DNA from: Mycobacterium sp. 852013-50091_SCH5140682
GTDB taxonomy: Bacteria > Actinomycetota > Actinomycetes > Mycobacteriales > Mycobacteriaceae
Direction: 5' to 3'
Length of the DNA stretch: 64,000 nucleotides
Assembly: GCF_001665685.1 (NCBI RefSeq)
Contig: NZ_LZTB01000136.1
Coordinates: 35,062-99,061, forward strand
Shown here in pieces: positions 25,428 through 34,008 of the stretch. Below the pieces are notes generated by a model. It saw only the letters and a program-made list of their open reading frames with translations. It was not told the DNA's origin and made no database searches. The stretch's first letter is position 1. Each line of letters starts with the position of its first letter. The translations under genes were made by a program, and so were the position numbers.

Positions 25428-26224
25428 AGGTCCACCACCTCAACTGCGGGACCATGCGCGCGCCGGGTGCCCCGCTGGTCTGTCACGTGCTGCTGGCCGA
25501 GACCGCGAACGGACTGGTGTTGGTGGACACCGGGTTCGGCACGCAGGATTGCGCCGACCCCGCCGGGCGGCTGGGTGCGGCCCGCTATGCTTTCCGGCCG
25601 GTGCTGAGCCCGACCGAAACCGCGGTACACCAGATCGAAGCGCTCGGCTTCGACGCCGCCGATGTGCGGCATATCGTGCTCACCCATTTCGATCTCGACC
25701 ACATCGGTGGCCTGGCGGACTTCCCCGATGCTCAGGTCCATGTCACCGCCGCCGAAGCGCGCGGCGCCGTACACGCACCGTCGTGGCGGGAACGGATGCG
25801 GTACCGCGCCGGGCAGTGGGCCCACGGTCCACGATTGGTCGAGTACCCCCCCGAGGGCGAGACCTGGCGTGGATTCGCTTCCGCAACACCGTTGGACGCG
25901 ATCGGCGACGGACTGGTTTTGATCTCGTTGCCCGGTCATACCCGCGGGCACGCCGCCGTGGCCATCGACGCCGGACACCGGTGGATCTTCCACGCCGGGG
26001 ACGCGTTCTACCATCCGGGCACCGTCGATCGGAGATCCCGCGTGCCGTGGGCGCTGCGGGCGCAGGACGTTCTGGTCAACTACGACCGAAAGCAGCTGCG
26101 CGACAACCAGGACCGGCTCTCGGAGCTGTACCTTCGGGGCGATCAGGACCTGCTGATCGTCTGCGCGCACGATCCCGGTCTCTATGCCCACGCCCAGGCG
26201 ACCGCTATCGGCACCGGTCACTGA
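25424..26224 (+). CDS. Metallo-beta-lactamase-fold hydrolase
   Basis: A 266-residue protein. The metal motif is THFDLDHIGGLADF, with further ligands in PGHTRGHAAVAI, AGDAFYH and CAHDPGLY. The fold is that of lactonases and related hydrolases such as AiiA-like enzymes. The GTG at 25424 overlaps the CMD stop. In this operon it could hydrolyse a lactone or ester made by the VOC and CMD proteins; that is inference. Its end overlaps the convergent AraC gene by 20 bases. Confidence 0.85.
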   Translation: MKVHHLNCGTMRAPGAPLVCHVLLAETANGLVLVDTGFGTQDCADPAGRLGAARYAFRPVLSPTETAVHQIEALGFDAADVRHIVLTHFDLDHIGGLADFPDAQVHVTAAEARGAVHAPSWRERMRYRAGQWAHGPRLVEYPPEGETWRGFASATPLDAIGDGLVLISLPGHTRGHAAVAIDAGHRWIFHAGDAFYHPGTVDRRSRVPWALRAQDVLVNYDRKQLRDNQDRLSELYLRGDQDLLIVCAHDPGLYAHAQATAIGTGH

Positions 26225-27014
26225 GGCCGACGTGACTGGGCAGCCACATGCGGCGCTGCGCATACTGCGTCGGCGTCATCGCGGTGAATGACCGGAATTC
26301 CCGGGTGAAATGGGCCTGGTCGAAGTAGCCGAGGCTGGCAGCGACATCCGCGCCGCGGTTCGTGCCGTCGTCGAGCAGCCGCAGGGAGGCCTGCAGCCGT
26401 CGCACCCTCAGGTAGGTCTTGGGTGGCAAGCCGACCTCGGTGCGGAACAGCCCGATCAACCGCTTCGGTGAAAGTCCGGTCAGTGCAACGGCATGCGCGA
26501 CGCGCATGGACGGGTCGTGTTCGGCGGCCTCGAGTACCGCGGATATCCCGCGGTGCCGAGGCCGGATCCGGGCCAGCAGGAATGCCTCCACCAGCGCGAG
26601 CCGGGGCCGCACAGACGGCGCGTCGAGCAGTCGTTCGGACAGCTCGTCACCGGCGCGGCCCCAGACGTCGGCCAGCCCGACGCAGGAGTTCTCCAACTCG
26701 CCCAGGGGAGTGGTGAGTACGGCTCCGGGGTGGAAGTGGATCGTCAAAACGGTTTGGGCTGCGTCGATCTGGGTGACGTAGGAGATGTTGCCCGCGCCGG
26801 CGACGAAGGCGGGCGGTACGTCGAGGCGGGTGGTCCCGTCGGCGGCGTAGAAGTCGACCTGCTGTCGGGGGCTGAGGTCGATGATCACGGTCGCCGCGCC
26901 GCGGGGAAGCGCGCGGCTGCGGTGGGTCGGCCCGCCGGCGCGGTCCCAGTAGCCGAAGAAGTCGACGTGCGACGCCAGCGGTGCGCTGGGCCGGAACAGC
27001 TCGGGGCCGCTCAC
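26205..27014 (-). CDS. AraC-family transcription regulator
   Basis: A 269-residue protein with an N-terminal sensor domain (SHVDFFGYWDRAGG; TVIIDLSPRQQVDFY; VLTIHFHPGAVLT) and a C-terminal AraC double helix-turn-helix, including VAHAVALTGLSPKRLIGLFRTEVGLPPKTYLRVRRLQ-type sequence and the second helix pair GADVAASLGYFDQAHFTREFR. The GTG start at 27014 overlaps the upstream TetR stop, so both regulators come from one transcript. Targets unknown. Confidence 0.88.
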   Translation of the reverse strand: MSGPELFRPSAPLASHVDFFGYWDRAGGPTHRSRALPRGAATVIIDLSPRQQVDFYAADGTTRLDVPPAFVAGAGNISYVTQIDAAQTVLTIHFHPGAVLTTPLGELENSCVGLADVWGRAGDELSERLLDAPSVRPRLALVEAFLLARIRPRHRGISAVLEAAEHDPSMRVAHAVALTGLSPKRLIGLFRTEVGLPPKTYLRVRRLQASLRLLDDGTNRGADVAASLGYFDQAHFTREFRSFTAMTPTQYAQRRMWLPSHVGLSDRCR

Positions 27015-27640
27015 GGCACCTTTCGTCGAGACTCGATTCCGGCAAGCCCGTCGAGCATCGATCGCAGTTGCTCGATCAGTTGCTCCGGGCTCAGCCTGAT
27101 GTCACCGGCCAGCCACGCGCTGATGGTCTGCGCCACCCCGCCGACAGCGAAATGGGCTGTGGCTCTGAGTTGTTCGTTGTCATCGAGGTTAAGCTCCGCT
27201 TCGGCGTGCTGGCCGAGCAGCATCGCGAAGAAGGTTGTCGACTCGACGCGCTTGCGGGCCAGCATCTCGTTGGAGAGCTCCGTGCTGAACAACAACCGGC
27301 CCACCCGCGGATCGTCGGCGATGGTGCGCACGATGTTGCCCATTGCTGCGCCAGTCTGTTCGGCCAGGGGAGCGGCCGCCACAACAGCTTGCGTGGATGT
27401 GGCGATGTCACCGATCACCCAGTCATATACCGAGGCGACGAAGTGGTCCTTGTCGGTGAAACTCTCGTAGAAGTACCGGGCGGCGAGGCCGGCCTGTCGG
27501 CAGACCGCCCGCACCGTGAGATCGGTGGCCTCGGCCGCCTCCGCGCCGAGTAGATCGAGCCCCGCCGTCAGCAACTGACCGCGCCGCTGGGAGAGGCGGG
27601 CGGTGGCGTCGACGCCGCGGTAGGGCCGGACGGGTGTCAC
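27011..27640 (-). CDS. TetR-family regulator (Rv0275c type)
   Basis: A 209-residue regulator with DNA-binding domain RRGQLLTAGLDLLGAEAAE and LTVRAVCRQAGLAARYFYESF, the latter being the recognition helix region. The GTG start at 27640 has no clear ribosome binding site. TGACA/TGTCA half-sites fill the gap to the divergent DUF2236 gene, as in the Rv0275c-Rv0276 pair. It is followed by the AraC gene in the same operon. Confidence 0.85.
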   Translation of the reverse strand: MTPVRPYRGVDATARLSQRRGQLLTAGLDLLGAEAAEATDLTVRAVCRQAGLAARYFYESFTDKDHFVASVYDWVIGDIATSTQAVVAAAPLAEQTGAAMGNIVRTIADDPRVGRLLFSTELSNEMLARKRVESTTFFAMLLGQHAEAELNLDDNEQLRATAHFAVGGVAQTISAWLAGDIRLSPEQLIEQLRSMLDGLAGIESRRKVP

Positions 27641-27672
27641 CTAGATATCGTGACACATCTTGACACCTGTCA
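27635..27672. promoter_or_regulatory. TGACA/TGTCA half-site cluster, probable TetR operator
   Basis: TGTCA at 27635-27639 and TGACA at 27651-27655 and 27661-27665, with TGTCA at 27668-27672. The last two make the palindrome TGACA-CC-TGTCA. The cluster covers the TetR start and reaches toward the divergent gene, so both could be controlled. Confidence 0.55.
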
Positions 27673-27727
27673 GACGTCCCGCCAATATCAGGAAACAGAC
27701 GTTCTCAACTTTGCGACAGGGGTAATC

Positions 27728-28630
27728 ATGACGGTCGACGAGCCGATCCTGCATGTCGAGCGCGCCATGGGCGAGCCGGCGCATCCGATGCTCGCGGCCA
27801 GGCGACGCAGGCGCGGCGCCACGATCGACGACGGTTTGATGGGTGTGGCCCTGCTGGCAGGCCCGGCGAACGTGATCATGCAGCTCGCACGGCCCGGCGT
27901 CGGCTACGGCGTGATGGAGAGCCGGGTCGAGAGCGGACGCGTCGACCGGCACCCGATCAAGCGGGCCCGTACCACCTTCACCTACCTGGCCGTGGCGACC
28001 CGGGGCACCGAGCAGCAGAAGGCGGCGTTCCGGCGCGCGGTGAACAAGGCGCACGCGCAGGTGTACTCAACCGAAGACAGCCCGGTGCAGTACAACGCGT
28101 TCGACAAGGGCCTGCAGTTGTGGGTGGCCGCATGCCTGTACAAGGGCGCCGTCGACGTGTACCGGATGTTCGTCGGGGAGATGGACCAGGCGACCGCGGA
28201 CCGGCACTACCAGGAGGGTGTGGCGCTGGGGTCGACGTTGCAGGTGCCACCGGAGATGTGGCCCGCCGACCGGGCCGCGTTCGACCGGTACTGGCAGGAG
28301 GCGCTCGCCCACGTGCACATCGACGACGCCGTCCGTGAGTACCTGTATCCGATCGCCGTGGCGCGGTTGCGGGGCCTGAACCTGCCCGGCCCGCTTCGGC
28401 GGGCTTCCGAGGGTCTGGCCCAGCTGATCACCACCGGCTTTCTGCCGCAACGATTCCGCGACGAGATGCGGCTGCCGTGGGACGCCCGGCGGCAGCGCCG
28501 GTTCGACCGGCTCATCGCGGTCTTGCGTACCGCCAACCACGTGCTGCCCGCGATGGTGCGCCAGTTCCCGTTCAACGTGTTGCTGGTGGATCTGGATTGG
28601 CGGATCAGAACCGGCCGTCCGCTGGTGTAG
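27728..28630 (+). CDS. DUF2236 / MpaB-like oxygenase-family protein (Rv0276 type)
   Basis: A 300-residue helical protein of the family that includes fungal MpaB and rubber oxygenase Lcp-like proteins. Visible features are LLAGPANVIMQLARPGVGYGVMESRVESG, KRARTTFTYLAVATRG with NKAHAQVYS (histidine), and LQLWVAACLYKGAVDVYRMFVG. Such proteins may bind haem through the conserved Arg and His residues, but no member here has a known substrate. The ATG at 27728 is divergent from a TetR gene that probably regulates it. Confidence 0.75.
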   Translation: MTVDEPILHVERAMGEPAHPMLAARRRRRGATIDDGLMGVALLAGPANVIMQLARPGVGYGVMESRVESGRVDRHPIKRARTTFTYLAVATRGTEQQKAAFRRAVNKAHAQVYSTEDSPVQYNAFDKGLQLWVAACLYKGAVDVYRMFVGEMDQATADRHYQEGVALGSTLQVPPEMWPADRAAFDRYWQEALAHVHIDDAVREYLYPIAVARLRGLNLPGPLRRASEGLAQLITTGFLPQRFRDEMRLPWDARRQRRFDRLIAVLRTANHVLPAMVRQFPFNVLLVDLDWRIRTGRPLV

Positions 28631-28639
28631 CAGGCTACG

Positions 28640-29815
28640 TTACGCCGAAACTGGTTGCAGGGAAGGGCTTTTCATGCTTTGGGACGCCGGCTTGGCGCTC
28701 CAGACCGCCACGGCGAAGGCGATGGTGATCGGTCCCGGAGCCCCGACCATGCCGCCGGCGATGAAGCCGTTGATGGTGCCGTACACGGGTGCGGCCACCA
28801 GCGCGGTGATGCAGGCTGCTATCGGTGCGGCCGCCACTCCTGCGAGCATCCAGCGCCAGCGCTGTTCGAGGACTGGTGTGTTCCGAACGCGTGACTTGCC
28901 GACGCCGACCAGGGTGACACCGATGGCAAGCCATAGCGGCAGCAGGTGGAACCAGACGAACACCGGCGGCACCTCGGCCGGCAGGCGGCTGAACAAGGCT
29001 CCGTAGCCGATCGATCCGGCGATCGCCACGGCGAGCAGACCGGCGTAGACCGTCGGTGCCCCCGGCCGCACGGCGGCGGTAGTCGAGCTTCTCTGGTGGG
29101 TGAGCAGGAAGGCAACCGCGGCCCCGAACGGGGCGGCCACCCCCAGCAGGACAGCGGCAGCGCCGAGGTTGTCGAGCAGTTCGGGCTGCGGCACCAGGGG
29201 CTGGACTCCGATCCATAGCACGCGCAGCAGCGGTGCCGTCATCATGAGCGCGATGCTGTAGCCCATCCAGGCTCGGTGACTGATCACATCGCCGCGGCGG
29301 ATCGCCACAAGGGCGTACCACGCGCTGGCAAGTGTGCCGAGGGCAAGCGTCCACAGTTGCAGGTCGAAGGCACCCCCGATGAAATGGGTTACCGGCGTCG
29401 TGGCGGCCAGGAACACCAGCGCGGTGAGCATGCTGATCGACATCAGGACCAGATAGGTGCGGCCGGTCCACCGATGGACGGCTGGGTGCCGGTTTCGCAG
29501 GCGTGCGGAGAACTGGAACATCGCCAGGCTCAGGGCCAGCGCGCCCAGCGTGGTGTGAATCAGCATGACCATGCGATGGTGCGAGTAGTCGACGTGCCGG
29601 ACCGCTTCCACGGAGCCGGGCCCGACGGCATACGCGTGACCGTTGACCAGTGTGTTGACACTGTCCTGCAGGCGCGGCGCCGGGAAGAACAGGGGCCAGG
29701 TGTAGTTGACGGCCAGCGGCAGATACAACACGGCGACGGCGGCCACGACGCCGAAACCCACCCGGGAGAGCGTGATTCGGCGTTTGGCGGAGGCTCTGAC
29801 GGAAGTTGTGGTCAC
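28640..29815 (-). CDS. Multi-pass membrane protein, DUF2306-like
   Basis: A 391-residue membrane protein with eight or more hydrophobic segments. Conserved histidine-rich sites include HRMVMLIHTTLGALALS and HRWTGRTYLVLM, with HRAWMGYSIAL further on; these resemble the DUF2306 family, whose paired histidines suggest haem or quinone binding. The GTG start at 29815 overlaps the stop of the deazaflavin-type reductase gene, so the two form an operon. A membrane electron-transfer role with the reductase is inference. Confidence 0.72.
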   Translation of the reverse strand: MTTTSVRASAKRRITLSRVGFGVVAAVAVLYLPLAVNYTWPLFFPAPRLQDSVNTLVNGHAYAVGPGSVEAVRHVDYSHHRMVMLIHTTLGALALSLAMFQFSARLRNRHPAVHRWTGRTYLVLMSISMLTALVFLAATTPVTHFIGGAFDLQLWTLALGTLASAWYALVAIRRGDVISHRAWMGYSIALMMTAPLLRVLWIGVQPLVPQPELLDNLGAAAVLLGVAAPFGAAVAFLLTHQRSSTTAAVRPGAPTVYAGLLAVAIAGSIGYGALFSRLPAEVPPVFVWFHLLPLWLAIGVTLVGVGKSRVRNTPVLEQRWRWMLAGVAAAPIAACITALVAAPVYGTINGFIAGGMVGAPGPITIAFAVAVWSAKPASQSMKSPSLQPVSA

Positions 29816-30342
29816 GCCTGGTCGCCCCCGGCCTCGGTGAGCCGGATGATGGGGATGACCCGGTCCGTACGCGCGGCACGGTCGCGATAGTCGGCGAAGA
29901 GGGGGTAGACGCGATCGGCCAACGCCCACAGGCGCGTCTGCTCAGCGGGCTCGGTGACCTCGGCGGCCGTCATTGCCAGCCCGGGGTGGCTCCCCACCCG
30001 TACCTCGGGATGGGCCTTCGGGTTGAAGTACCAGGCTGGATGGTGTTCGCGACCGTAGCTCGACGCGATGACGATCACGTCGGCTCCGTCGTGGAAGTAC
30101 AGCACCGCGTGGGTGCGTGGCAGGCGGCTCTTGGCGCCCGTCGTGGTCAGGAGCGTGGAGGGCAACATCAATGCCATCCCGATTCGTCCTCCGGTGACGC
30201 GCAGAAGCCACGGATCGACCTTCGGAGCGATGTTGATCGCGGTCCACCGGCCGGCCGAGGTTCGGAGAAACGCGACGTAGGCCCGTGATGCTGGTCCGAT
30301 GGGGGCAGCCGGATCCACCCGCTGCAGATCTGTGGGCGACAT
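29812..30342 (-). CDS. Deazaflavin (F420)-dependent reductase family protein, Ddn-like
   Basis: A 176-residue protein of the split-barrel family that includes Ddn and F420H2-dependent quinone reductases. Visible elements are LLRVTGGRIG, LLTTTGAKSRLPRTHAVLYFHDGADVIVIAS and GREHHPAWYFNPKAHPEVRV. It would use F420H2 to reduce a quinone or nitro compound. Two palindromic operators lie 42 bases or more upstream of its start, between it and a TetR gene. It is the first gene of a two-gene operon with the DUF2306-like protein. Confidence 0.85.
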   Translation of the reverse strand: MSPTDLQRVDPAAPIGPASRAYVAFLRTSAGRWTAINIAPKVDPWLLRVTGGRIGMALMLPSTLLTTTGAKSRLPRTHAVLYFHDGADVIVIASSYGREHHPAWYFNPKAHPEVRVGSHPGLAMTAAEVTEPAEQTRLWALADRVYPLFADYRDRAARTDRVIPIIRLTEAGGDQA

Positions 30343-30383
30343 GCGTGACCACTACTCCTGACGAAGGTTCGCGGCTCCATTGA

Positions 30384-30430
30384 TTTTAGAGTCGCACTCT
30401 AGAACTCTATTTTAGAGTGCGACTCTAAAA
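30384..30430. promoter_or_regulatory. Two tandem 15-bp palindromic operators
   Basis: TAGAGT-CGC-ACTCTA (30387-30401) and TAGAGT-GCG-ACTCTA (30413-30427) are each palindromic, 26 bases centre to centre. Together with flanking TTT/AAA they form a perfect 18-base inverted repeat (30384-30401 with 30413-30430). They lie between the TetR stop and the F420-type reductase start. Two helical turns plus spacing would let two TetR dimers bind cooperatively. Confidence 0.85.
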
Positions 30431-30441
30431 CTGGCAACGGG

Positions 30442-31083
30442 TCAGCCGTTTGTGACGCCGCTGATGATGATCGACCGGGCCTGCCGCAGGCATTGCTCGA
30501 CCTCGTCGGGGGTCAGCCGCGATGCGTCCCGGCGTAGGGCGAGGGCAGCCACCCCGTTCCAGGCGCCGAACAGGAAGTACGAGAACAGCCGACTGTCCAG
30601 CGGCCGGATCTCCCCGCTGTCCACCGCGGCCTGGATCCGCTCCTCGAGGGCTGCGCGCAGCAGGTCCACCCGGGCGGCCACAGCGTCGTCCATCGAAAGT
30701 TCCGGCCCGCCAAGGGCATTGACCGACAGGTAGCGCGTCAGGGCGGGGTGTTCGACCAGCAACCGCATGTACGCCAGACCGGCCTCCTGGGCCTGGTCGA
30801 ACGCACTGCCATCACCTGTGTACGCGGCCATGATCGATTCCCCCGCCACATCCAAGAGGCGCTGAACGGTCGCCGAGACGAGCGCGTCCTTGGTGCCGAA
30901 GTGCACGTACACCGACGCCGGCGAGATCCCCGCAACTGCAGCGACGTCCTCCATCCGGATTGCGTCGGCAGACCGCTCGGACAACAACCTTTCGGCGGCG
31001 TCCAACACCGCCGCCTGGGTCTTGAGCCGGCGACGCTGACCGCGGGCCCCGGGCTCGTTCGACGCCGCGCTGCTGGTAGTCAC
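30442..31083 (-). CDS. TetR-family regulator of the F420-type reductase operon
   Basis: A 213-residue regulator with a TetR DNA-binding domain (KTQAAVLDAAERLLSERSADAIRMEDVAAVAGISPASVYVHFG-type sequence). The start GTG at 31083 has no clear ribosome binding site and may be leaderless. It lies directly upstream of the tandem operators at 30384-30430, so it probably represses the reductase operon. The operators are downstream of its own stop, so any autoregulation would need another site in the 31084-31150 gap. Confidence 0.86.
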   Translation of the reverse strand: MTTSSAASNEPGARGQRRRLKTQAAVLDAAERLLSERSADAIRMEDVAAVAGISPASVYVHFGTKDALVSATVQRLLDVAGESIMAAYTGDGSAFDQAQEAGLAYMRLLVEHPALTRYLSVNALGGPELSMDDAVAARVDLLRAALEERIQAAVDSGEIRPLDSRLFSYFLFGAWNGVAALALRRDASRLTPDEVEQCLRQARSIIISGVTNG

Positions 31084-31150
31084 GTGTCGAACCTACTGAC
31101 TGGCTCCGCGATCCGTTCCGCTGTCAGCTGCCGCGCGTACGCTCGCGGCC

Positions 31151-32050
31151 GTGAACAGCCGTACCGATAAGGACACCTGGGACATCTCCACCAGCGTCGG
31201 CCAGACCGCGTTGTTCGTAGCCGCGGCAAGGGCTTTGGAGGCACAGAAACCTGATCCGCTGGCCGTCGACCGGTATGCCGAGGTGTTCTGTCGCGCCGTC
31301 GGCGGCGACGCGGCCGCGGCACTCGACGACCCCGACGCGGACTTCCCGCTGCGCACCGAGTGGGGTGGACACTTCGTCAACTTCCAGGGCGCCCGCACCC
31401 GGTACTTCGACGACTACTTTCACCGCGTCGCGCAGGCCGGTGTGCAGCAGATCGTGCTGCTGGCGGCCGGCCTGGATTCCCGGGCCTATCGGCTGTCCTG
31501 GAGCGCGGGCACCGTGGTCTACGAACTCGACCAGCCGCGGGTGCTGCAGTTCAAACGCGAGACGATGGACAGCCACGGCGACATGCCGACGGCCGAGCGT
31601 CGCGAGATCGCAGTCGATTTGCGCGACGACTGGCCGCAGGCGTTGCGCAGCCACGGATTCGACCCGTCGAAGCCGTCGGCGTGGATCGCCGAGGGCCTGC
31701 TGATCTATTTGCCTGCGGCCGCGCAAGAACAGTTGTTCGCCGGCATCGACGCACTGGCTGCCCCGGGCAGCTTCGTCGCCGTCGAGGAAGCGATGCCGAT
31801 GGATCGCGAGGTGTTCGGGGCCAAGCGTGCCGAGGGCCGCGTCTCCGGGCAGGAAACCGAGTTCTTCTCGCTGGTCTACAACGAACAGCACGCTCCCGCC
31901 GAACAGTGGTTCTCCGAGCGTGGCTGGACTGCGACCACCACCGGCCTGTCGGGCTACATCCACCAGCTGGGCCGAGAACTGCCTGATCCGGGCACTGACG
32001 CGCGGTACATGCTCGATTCCAACAGTCTGGTCACCGCCCGCAAGACGTGA
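31151..32050 (+). CDS. SAM-dependent methyltransferase, LCM-like family (Rv0281 type)
   Basis: A 299-residue paralogue of the methyltransferase at 22759, with SVGQTALFVAAARALEAQKPDPL, QIVLLAAGLDSRAYRLSW as SAM site, VYELDQPRVLQFK and WIAEGLLIYLPAAAQ. Start GTG at 31151. It precedes ESX-3 in the same position as Rv0281 in M. tuberculosis, but the iron-box region lies between it and eccA3, so it is not part of that operon. Acceptor unknown. Confidence 0.85.
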   Translation: MNSRTDKDTWDISTSVGQTALFVAAARALEAQKPDPLAVDRYAEVFCRAVGGDAAAALDDPDADFPLRTEWGGHFVNFQGARTRYFDDYFHRVAQAGVQQIVLLAAGLDSRAYRLSWSAGTVVYELDQPRVLQFKRETMDSHGDMPTAERREIAVDLRDDWPQALRSHGFDPSKPSAWIAEGLLIYLPAAAQEQLFAGIDALAAPGSFVAVEEAMPMDREVFGAKRAEGRVSGQETEFFSLVYNEQHAPAEQWFSERGWTATTTGLSGYIHQLGRELPDPGTDARYMLDSNSLVTARKT

Positions 32051-32090
32051 GACGGCTCACGTCTCTTCCCGATACCGTGCGTCTCGACAC

Positions 32091-32109
32091 TTAAGTTATG
32101 CAATGCTAA
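32091..32109 (+). promoter_or_regulatory. IdeR-like iron box 1 upstream of ESX-3
   Basis: TTAAGTTATGCAATGCTAA matches 14 of 19 positions of the IdeR consensus TTAGGTTAGGCTAACCTAA. It is 52 bases upstream of eccA3. It is weaker than the second box and may bind only in concert with it. Confidence 0.5.
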
Positions 32110-32122
32110 CTTCAGCCAAAAG

Positions 32123-32141
32123 TTAGCTTAGGCATACATAA
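32123..32141 (+). promoter_or_regulatory. IdeR-like iron box 2 overlapping the predicted ESX-3 promoter
   Basis: TTAGCTTAGGCATACATAA matches 15 of 19 positions of the IdeR consensus and overlaps TACATA, a possible -10 box at 32135-32140. The iron-loaded repressor bound here would block ESX-3 transcription, consistent with the known iron control of ESX-3 in mycobacteria. Confidence 0.7.
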
Positions 32142-32160
32142 GGGAGAGAGACGGGGGCGA

Positions 32161-34008
32161 ATGTCGCTTCCGCGCACGCATATGGGTAGTGACACGCTCG
32201 CCGCTCCGCTTCAGGGAGCACCCAGGCTCGACCGTGACGTGGTCAGCCGATTTGCCACATGCTGTCGCGCGCTCGGCTTGTCGGTCAACGACCGGCAACG
32301 CCCGGCGGATCTGGCCGCCGCTCGATCAGGGTTTGCCGGACTGACACACATCGCGCACGACCACTGTGACGCCTGGATCGGGCTGGCCGCCGCGGGCGAC
32401 GTGTCGGCTCCGGTGATCGACTCGGTGTGGCGCACGGTAGCGAGTGCCGGCCTGCTGCAGCGGGAGATCGACCTCGCTGCGGGCGACCTCGGATTCACCT
32501 ACGACACCGGTCTGTACCTGGGATTCCGGGCCACCGACCCGGACGACTTCCAGCTCGCGTACGCCGCGCGGCGCTGCGAGGCCGATGAACTGGCCGAGGC
32601 CGACGCACTCGTCGACGACGTCCTGACGCGACGGCCGGGATGGTTCAACGCGCGCTGGCTGCGGATCGCGATCAATCACCGCGCACAGCGCTGGTCGGAC
32701 GTCGTGCGGCTGCTGACGCCCGTGGTGACCGACGAGTCCCTCGACGACGTAAGCGCCCACGCCGCCAAGACCACCCTCGGTATCGCGTTGGCCCGGCTGG
32801 GCATGTTCGCGCCCGCCCTGTCCTACCTGGAGGAACCGTCCGGCCCGGTCGCCGTGGCCGCCGTCGACGGTGCGCTGGCCAAGGCCCTGACCCTGCGCGG
32901 CCAGGGCGAGGACGACGACGCCAACGAAGTCCTGCAGGATCTGTTCGCCGCGCACCCGGAGAACAGGCAAGTCGAAGAGGCGCTACTGGACCCGACATTC
33001 GGTCTGGTCACCACCACATCGGCGCGCATCGACGCCCGCAGCAATCCATGGGACCCGGCGACCGAGCCGAGCGAGGACGAGTTCGTCGACCCGGGCGCCA
33101 AGGAGCGCAAGGCCCATCTGCTGGTCGAAGCCGAGGCCGAGCTGGCCGAGTTCATCGGTCTTGAAGAAGTGAAGTTTCAGGTCGCCCGGCTCAAAAGCTC
33201 GGTGGCCATGGCCATCCGGCGTCAGGAACGCGGCCTGGCCGTCGCGCAGCGGACCAACCACCTGGTGTTCGCCGGACCGCCAGGAACCGGTAAGACCACC
33301 ATCGCCCGCGTGGTCGCCAAAATCTATTGCGGTCTGGGCCTTTTGAAAAAAGAGACGGTCCGCGAAGTGCACCGCGCCGACCTGATCGGCCAGCACATCG
33401 GAGAGACCGAGGCCAAGACCAACGCGATCATCGACAGCGCCCTGGACGGCGTGCTGTTCCTCGACGAGGCGTACGCCCTGGTTTCCACGGGTGCCAAGAA
33501 CGACTTCGGTCTGGTCGCCATCGACACGCTGCTGGCCCGGATGGAGAACGACCGCGACCGGCTGGTGGTGATCGTCGCGGGCTACCGCAAGGATCTGGAC
33601 AACTTCCTGGACACCAACGAGGGTCTCCGGTCGCGTTTCACGCGCAGCATCGACTTCCCGTCCTACAGCTCGCCCGAACTGGTGGAGATCGCGGTCCGAA
33701 TGGCCGAGAAGCGCGACAGCCTGTTCGAGACCGCCGCCCACGACGACATGGAAAAGCTGTTCGGCCATCTCGCCGAGGCCACCACACCCGACGCCAACGG
33801 GGTGCCTCGACGCAGCCTGGACATCGCAGGCAATGGCCGCTTCGTCCGCAACCTGGTCGAGCGTTCCGAAGAGGAACGCGAATACCGGCTGGACCACCTG
33901 GAATCCGATGACTTCACCGACGAGGAGATGATGACGATCACGGCCGGTGACGTCCGTAACTCGGCCGCCCCGCTGCTGCGCGGCCTCGGTTTGACGGTGC
34001 CCGAATGA
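32161..34008 (+). CDS. eccA3: ESX-3 AAA ATPase EccA3
   Basis: Cytosolic 615-residue ATPase of ESX-3, thought to act on secreted substrates or their chaperone complexes. The N-terminal half (about 1-280) is TPR-like helical repeats. The C-terminal CbxX/CfqX-type AAA domain has Walker A GPPGTGKT near residues 372-379, Walker B VLFLDEAY near 430 and an arginine-rich sensor region. A later in-frame ATG (32182) is possible. It is the first gene of the operon, downstream of the iron boxes, and its stop overlaps eccB3. Confidence 0.96.
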   Translation: MSLPRTHMGSDTLAAPLQGAPRLDRDVVSRFATCCRALGLSVNDRQRPADLAAARSGFAGLTHIAHDHCDAWIGLAAAGDVSAPVIDSVWRTVASAGLLQREIDLAAGDLGFTYDTGLYLGFRATDPDDFQLAYAARRCEADELAEADALVDDVLTRRPGWFNARWLRIAINHRAQRWSDVVRLLTPVVTDESLDDVSAHAAKTTLGIALARLGMFAPALSYLEEPSGPVAVAAVDGALAKALTLRGQGEDDDANEVLQDLFAAHPENRQVEEALLDPTFGLVTTTSARIDARSNPWDPATEPSEDEFVDPGAKERKAHLLVEAEAELAEFIGLEEVKFQVARLKSSVAMAIRRQERGLAVAQRTNHLVFAGPPGTGKTTIARVVAKIYCGLGLLKKETVREVHRADLIGQHIGETEAKTNAIIDSALDGVLFLDEAYALVSTGAKNDFGLVAIDTLLARMENDRDRLVVIVAGYRKDLDNFLDTNEGLRSRFTRSIDFPSYSSPELVEIAVRMAEKRDSLFETAAHDDMEKLFGHLAEATTPDANGVPRRSLDIAGNGRFVRNLVERSEEEREYRLDHLESDDFTDEEMMTITAGDVRNSAAPLLRGLGLTVPE

